In this document: in pieces, positions 4,546 to 6,397 of the stretch
Layout of the letters: every line of letters starts with the position of its first letter
Position numbering within the stretch: the first letter of the stretch is position 1
Assembly: GCA_018057635.1 (NCBI GenBank)
Contig: JAGPDJ010000155.1
Coordinates: 1 to 6,397, forward strand
DNA length: 6,397 nt
Source of the DNA: Ferruginibacter sp.
GTDB lineage: Bacteria; Bacteroidota; Bacteroidia; Chitinophagales; Chitinophagaceae
Reading direction: 5' to 3'
Position numbers and translations under genes: made by a program
Notes under the pieces: model-generated
What the model was told of the DNA's origin: nothing
Database searches by the model: none
The model's input: the letters and a program-made list of their open reading frames with translations, nothing else

Positions 4546-6339
4546 ATGAGTACCTCAACATCTACAGTAAACACATTAAAAGGCGGCGAATGGCTTATTA
4601 AGGAAAGCATTGCCATTGATAGTTATACGCCGGAAGATTTTAACGAGGAGCAACTGATGGTTAAAGAAATGTGCCTGCAGTTTCTCTCTAGTGAAGTTTT
4701 GCCGATAGTTGACCGTATAGACAAACTGGAACCAGGTTTGATGCCATCCCTGCTGGTAAAAGCTGGTGAACAGGGGTTGCTGGGCACATCAGTACAGGAA
4801 GCGTTTGGCGGATTGGGAAAAGATTTTATTACATCAACCCTGGTGAACGAAGGGCTGGGAGGTGGTTTTTCTTTTAGTGTGGCAGTTGCGGCACATACCG
4901 GAATCGGTACATTGCCTATATTATACTTTGGAACAGAAGAACAAAAGAAAAAATATATTCCCAAACTGGCATCGGGAGAATGGAAAGGAGCTTACGGACT
5001 AACGGAACCGAATAGTGGTAGTGATGCACTGGGTGCAAAAACATCAGCAGTGCTTTCGGCAGACGGTAAACATTATATTTTGAACGGACAAAAATGCTGG
5101 ATCACCAACGGTGGTTTTGCTGATGTATATACTGTGTTCGCTAAAATTGACGGGGATAAATTTTCTACGTTTATCGTTGAACGTGGAATGGAAGGATTTA
5201 CACAAGGGCCCGAAGAACATAAGATGGGTATCAAAGGGTCATCTACCGTGCAATTGTATTTCCAGGATTGTAAAGTGCCGGCAGAGAACCTGCTGGGTGA
5301 GATCGGGAAGGGACATATCATTGCCTTCAATATTTTAAACATTGGAAGGCTGAAACTTTGTGCTGCGGCATTGGGTGGAGCAAAAATGTCGCTTAGCAGC
5401 AGTGTTGATTATGCTATTACCAGGGAACAGTTTAAAACAGCTATTGCAAACTTTGGCGCCATTAAACACAAACTGGCCGAATGTGCCATCAGGATTTGGG
5501 TGAATGAAAGTGCCCTCTACCGCACCAGCAAATGGATTGATGATAAAGAACATGAATTGCAGGCTTCAGGCAAACCATTTAATGAAGCATTACTGGGAGC
5601 TGCTGAAGAATTTGCAATAGAATGTGCCATGCTGAAAGTTGATGGCAGTGAGGTTCTGGATTTTGTTGTGGATGAAGGCGTACAGGTTCATGGTGGCAAT
5701 GGTTTCAGCGATGAATACATGGCCAGCCGGGCTTACCGCGACAGCCGCATCAACCGGATTTACGAGGGAACCAATGAAATAAACCGACTGCTTACGGTTG
5801 ATATGATGCTGAAACGTGCCATGAAAGGGAAACTCGATCTCATGGGCCCTGCAACTGCAGTAAGCAAAGAATTAATGAGTGTGCCGGATTTTGGTTCAGA
5901 AGACGACAGTGCTTTTGCAGCCGAACGAAAGCTGGTTACCAATATGAAAAAATGCATCCTGATGGTGGCCGGAGCTGCTGTACAGAAACTCATGATGCAG
6001 TTATCTGATGAACAGGAAATACTGATGAACATTGCGGATATGGCAATCCTTACTTTTAATGCAGAAAGTGCATTGCTTCGAGTGATTAAAATGACTGAAA
6101 AGCAAGGTGAAGCTGCAGCAAGCATACAAACGGATATGGTGCGTTGTTACCTGAATGATGCCGTGGATAAAGTGAATAAAGCAGGTAAAGATGCCATCAA
6201 TTCTTTTTCTACCGGTGATGAACAAAGGATGTTGTTACTGAGCCTTAAGCGTTTTTCAAAATCAGCACCATTTAACAGTAAGGATGCCAGGAGAAGGATT
6301 GCGGATAAGTTGATTGCGGATAAGAAATATTCATTTTAA
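4546..6339 (+). CDS. Acyl-CoA dehydrogenase, long form with C-terminal extension
   Basis: This 597-residue flavoenzyme would catalyse the first step of fatty-acid beta-oxidation: alpha,beta-dehydrogenation of an acyl-CoA with FAD, passing electrons to electron-transfer flavoprotein. The N-terminal helical domain covers about 30-145. The middle beta domain contains YGLTEPNSGSDAL (150-162) and CWITNGG (184-190), which bind FAD and substrate. The C-terminal helical domain has VHGGNGFSDEY (381-391) and RIYEGTNEINRL (404-415). Glu407 in YEGT is the expected catalytic base, as in MCAD and VLCAD. Ordinary family members have about 380-400 residues; the extra helical region after about 430 resembles the long VLCAD/ACAD9 type, suggesting long-chain substrates. 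The start at 4546 gives the LKGGEWLIKES N-terminus known from Bacteroidota homologues. No clear Shine-Dalgarno sequence or separate promoter is seen in the 53-base gap after the MarR gene, so co-transcription is likely. Chain-length specificity is inferred from length only. Confidence 0.94.
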   Translation: MSTSTSTVNTLKGGEWLIKESIAIDSYTPEDFNEEQLMVKEMCLQFLSSEVLPIVDRIDKLEPGLMPSLLVKAGEQGLLGTSVQEAFGGLGKDFITSTLVNEGLGGGFSFSVAVAAHTGIGTLPILYFGTEEQKKKYIPKLASGEWKGAYGLTEPNSGSDALGAKTSAVLSADGKHYILNGQKCWITNGGFADVYTVFAKIDGDKFSTFIVERGMEGFTQGPEEHKMGIKGSSTVQLYFQDCKVPAENLLGEIGKGHIIAFNILNIGRLKLCAAALGGAKMSLSSSVDYAITREQFKTAIANFGAIKHKLAECAIRIWVNESALYRTSKWIDDKEHELQASGKPFNEALLGAAEEFAIECAMLKVDGSEVLDFVVDEGVQVHGGNGFSDEYMASRAYRDSRINRIYEGTNEINRLLTVDMMLKRAMKGKLDLMGPATAVSKELMSVPDFGSEDDSAFAAERKLVTNMKKCILMVAGAAVQKLMMQLSDEQEILMNIADMAILTFNAESALLRVIKMTEKQGEAAASIQTDMVRCYLNDAVDKVNKAGKDAINSFSTGDEQRMLLLSLKRFSKSAPFNSKDARRRIADKLIADKKYSF

Positions 6340-6349
6340 GTTTTTACCG

Positions 6350-6397
6350 CGGAGGCGGGGAGGCGCAGGGATAATTTAAATATTTCTGCGCAAATAC
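6350..6397. repeat. Degenerate purine-rich repeat with a hairpin, cut by the window edge
   Basis: After the dehydrogenase stop, the sequence contains near-repeats GCGGAGGCG and GGGAGGCGC. A 6-bp inverted pair follows, GCGCAG (6363-6368) with CTGCGC (6386-6391), around an AT-rich loop. It resembles the intergenic 'gcggaggcgcag' tracts of Bacteroidota and the element at 453-543. It could also act as a weak transcript end, but no T tract follows within the window. Confidence 0.4.

Noticed and set aside
4335..4616. Minus-strand open frame of 93 codons
   Set aside because: It is antisense to the end of the MarR gene and the start of the acyl-CoA dehydrogenase gene, both of which are well supported.

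Overview
The window looks like a chromosomal segment of a Bacteroidota bacterium, most likely in or near the Chitinophagaceae. This rests on three things. Several candidate promoters have the Bacteroidota form (TTTG, about 19 bases, TAnnTTTG). Leaders are A-rich with no Shine-Dalgarno sequence. The proteins read as typical of the phylum. The genus is inference.

Layout from left to right. The minus strand opens with the N-terminal part of trmB (tRNA guanine-N7 methyltransferase), cut by the window edge. A gene-poor stretch follows, with a hairpin terminator and a degenerate inverted repeat. Next is a candidate independent non-coding RNA of about 255 nt on the minus strand (about 550-808). It has a promoter-like element, a strong Rho-independent terminator, several complementary stems and a tRNA-like T arm; I cannot assign it to a family. 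A plus-strand Lrp/AsnC regulator follows, ending at a MITE-like element with two perfect 27-bp inverted arms (1403-1576). Converging on that element is a minus-strand pair, a family 2 glycosyltransferase followed 26 bases later by an OppC/DppC-type ABC permease. The glycosyltransferase gene carries two heptanucleotide tandem repeats inside its reading frame. A short divergent promoter region separates this pair from a plus-strand pair, a MarR-family regulator and a 597-residue acyl-CoA dehydrogenase. The window ends in another degenerate repeat.

How the genes relate. The MarR gene starts inside a perfect 24-bp palindrome that also covers its probable transcription start. This suggests tight autorepression, and probably control of the acyl-CoA dehydrogenase 53 bases downstream, so that this half is a small fatty-acid-oxidation unit. 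The divergent glycosyltransferase/permease unit may share that control region. The other genes are housekeeping or regulatory and show no obvious functional link.

The most unusual items are the unassigned structured RNA, the operator overlapping a start codon, and the heptamer repeats in the glycosyltransferase. Because the unit length is not a multiple of three, slippage there would shift the frame. I see no CRISPR array, phage module, transposase or defence system.
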